Shown one piece after another: positions 62,882 through 64,000 of a DNA stretch of 64,000 bases. The notes under the pieces are model-generated. The model did no database searches and was not told the DNA's origin. It was given only the letters and a program-made list of their open reading frames with translations. A program made the position numbers and the translations under genes. Where the stretch lies: the NCBI GenBank assembly GCA_026826555.1, contig JAKSZT010054307.1, positions 380,259 to 444,258 on the forward strand, in the 5' to 3' direction. Position 1 is the stretch's first letter, and each line of letters opens with the position of its first letter. Source of the DNA: Tolypeutes matacus (taxonomy: Eukaryota; Chordata; Mammalia; Cingulata; Chlamyphoridae).

Positions 62882-62926
62882 GTCATCAAGACTAAAAAAA
62901 GCAAGAACCAATCAATTTCTATTTAA
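62882..62926 (+). pseudogene. Copy C: exon 7 relic
   Basis: Begins gtcatcaagactaaaaaaag after an intact acceptor; reads VIKTKKSKNQSISI then TAA at 62924-62926, nine codons earlier than the intact exon. With no pyrin or HIN exons left, it can only be part of a non-coding transcript, if any. Confidence 0.8.
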
Positions 62927-63795
62927 ATCTAGAAGCTGAACTAATGAAGCCCTTCCCAATCAATTAGGTAGCATTAATAATGATTTTGTTAATAAGTCTT
63001 CCATTTAAACAATAGATTCAGTAGACAAATCCCAGCATATTAAGAGTTTTTATATCTAAGTTGTGGATTAGGTTGACTGCATTTAGAAAATTTTCTACTT
63101 GTACTTTCCTATATTTTCTTAGAATACTATATTTTGCATCTATAACATTGATTGCATAAAACAATTAACATTTCCTTTTTTAAAGGATCTGGTTCTCTAA
63201 GAGTGCCAGATAGGCTTTTTCTTTAATCCAGTGAGCTGCCTGAGGTGGTTGATGTGAAGCACAAGGGGTGGGGCCCACATTTTATCATCCACATTGGGAC
63301 CTACATTTGAAATGTGATTTCCAGAATAAGGCCCTAAACAGGGCTCTGCCTAAGATAAATAGGCTTGTCCTCTCAGCTAAGGGTAAGTGAGAAATGAAAT
63401 CCAGCCTATGCTCAAATCTTTAAGTCTTATTACCCTAGAGAAAGGTTGTGGTTCCTGTAATTTTATTCCCCAAAGGAGAAAACATTTGGGTAATTGGTCT
63501 TTCTGGAGGCACCATGGATGGTTTGCACAAAAGTATATGCAAAAGCTGCCTAGTCCTGGATGATGTGGAATATCTGATCCCATTCATTTGCTCTAGTGGA
63601 TAAATTTCCTTAATAGTTCTCCAACTATATTGTCTCATTCCCTCATTTTAAATATGTGGCCTCCGGACCACAATTGCCTCAGGTAGAGGTATGCATAAGA
63701 CAAAAAGTAAAGAATAGTGAATTAACTCACATTAAAAGAGCAGGAAAAATCATATAAGAAAAGTAAATGTCTAAAATTAGCATTTAAAAAATAAA
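62927..63795 (+). pseudogene. Copy C: 3' UTR and 3' flank relic
   Basis: Collinear with 15556-16345. The AATAAA of the intact gene is replaced by 'cataaaacaatta'. Flank landmarks 'gttctccaactatattgtctcattc' and 'cacaattgcctcaggtagagg' match. Confidence 0.75.
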
Positions 63796-64000
63796 TACTG
63801 AATTCTGCTTCCATTTATGATAGAGGATCTGATTATTTAAAAAAATAAAAAAGCACTGAAGACTGAAGACAAGAAAATTTTCAGATAAAATAAAACTAAG
63901 AGAATTCCTAACCAGTATATATGCAATGAAAGAAAAAATATAGGATGCTTTCTTGAGATCAGGGAACTAATATAGGGAGGGAATTGGATCTACAGAAATG
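63796..64000 (+). mobile_element. Old LINE-1, 5' start (copy C), cut by window end
   Basis: Follows the same junction seen at 16345 and 40641. Only about 200 bases are in the window. Confidence 0.55.

Noticed and set aside
1..64000. CRISPR array, operon, phage or other prokaryotic system
   Set aside because: Direct repeats here are SINEs, L1 modules and microsatellites; gene structure is spliced and mammalian.

Overview
The window is mammalian nuclear DNA: AT-rich, intron-rich and full of retroposons. The tRNA-derived SINEs, with 'gtggctcaa' A-box heads and 'ggttcgattcc'-type B boxes, resemble the DAS SINEs known from armadillos. This suggests a xenarthran, most likely an armadillo; a sloth is not excluded from sequence alone. 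There is no bacterial or phage content.

One intact gene is visible, on the + strand from about 1.2 to 15.7 kb. It is a PYHIN (HIN-200) gene, best matched to MNDA, the interferon-inducible myeloid nuclear differentiation antigen. A non-coding first exon (to 1575) is followed by six coding exons (5699-5963, 6929-7065, 7604-7768, 10035-10457, 11857-12045, 15484-15555). All introns start GT and end AG, and all joins keep frame. The product is 416 aa: an N-terminal pyrin domain, a basic linker and a single HIN domain. A perfect ISRE-type motif (1274-1285) and a PU.1-like site (1441-1450) lie upstream.

The rest of the window holds two decayed tandem copies of the same locus. Copy B (about 35.46-40.64 kb) keeps an upstream flank, intron 4 and wrecked exons 5 and 6; the promoter, exons 1-4 and exon 7 are deleted. 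Copy C (about 49.28-63.8 kb) keeps upstream flank, promoter, exon 1, part of introns 1 and 4, exon 7 and the 3' UTR; exons 2-6 are gone. All three copies run at their 3' side into the same old + strand L1 (about 16.35, 40.64 and 63.80 kb), so that L1 predates the duplications. A possible fourth promoter relic lies near 31.3 kb.

Most remaining sequence is LINE-1 in nested layers (16.3-26.3, 26.6-29.4, 31.7-35, 40.9-47.8, 51.0-52.4, 52.9-57.1, 58.6-60.7 kb), with SINEs, a MaLR-like LTR, ERVL-like debris and MIRs. One L1 (52896-57123) keeps its true 5' end, a 5' UTR with tandem units of about 395 bp, an ORF1 start, a triplicated 3' UTR module and target-site duplications. Insertions found in one copy and absent at the matching site in another give a relative history of the locus.

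I found no credible new biological system. The most informative content is the PYHIN birth-and-death structure, the regulatory difference between copies, and the organisation of lineage-specific L1 and SINE elements. Repeat boundaries are approximate (often +/- 30 bp) unless a target-site duplication is given.
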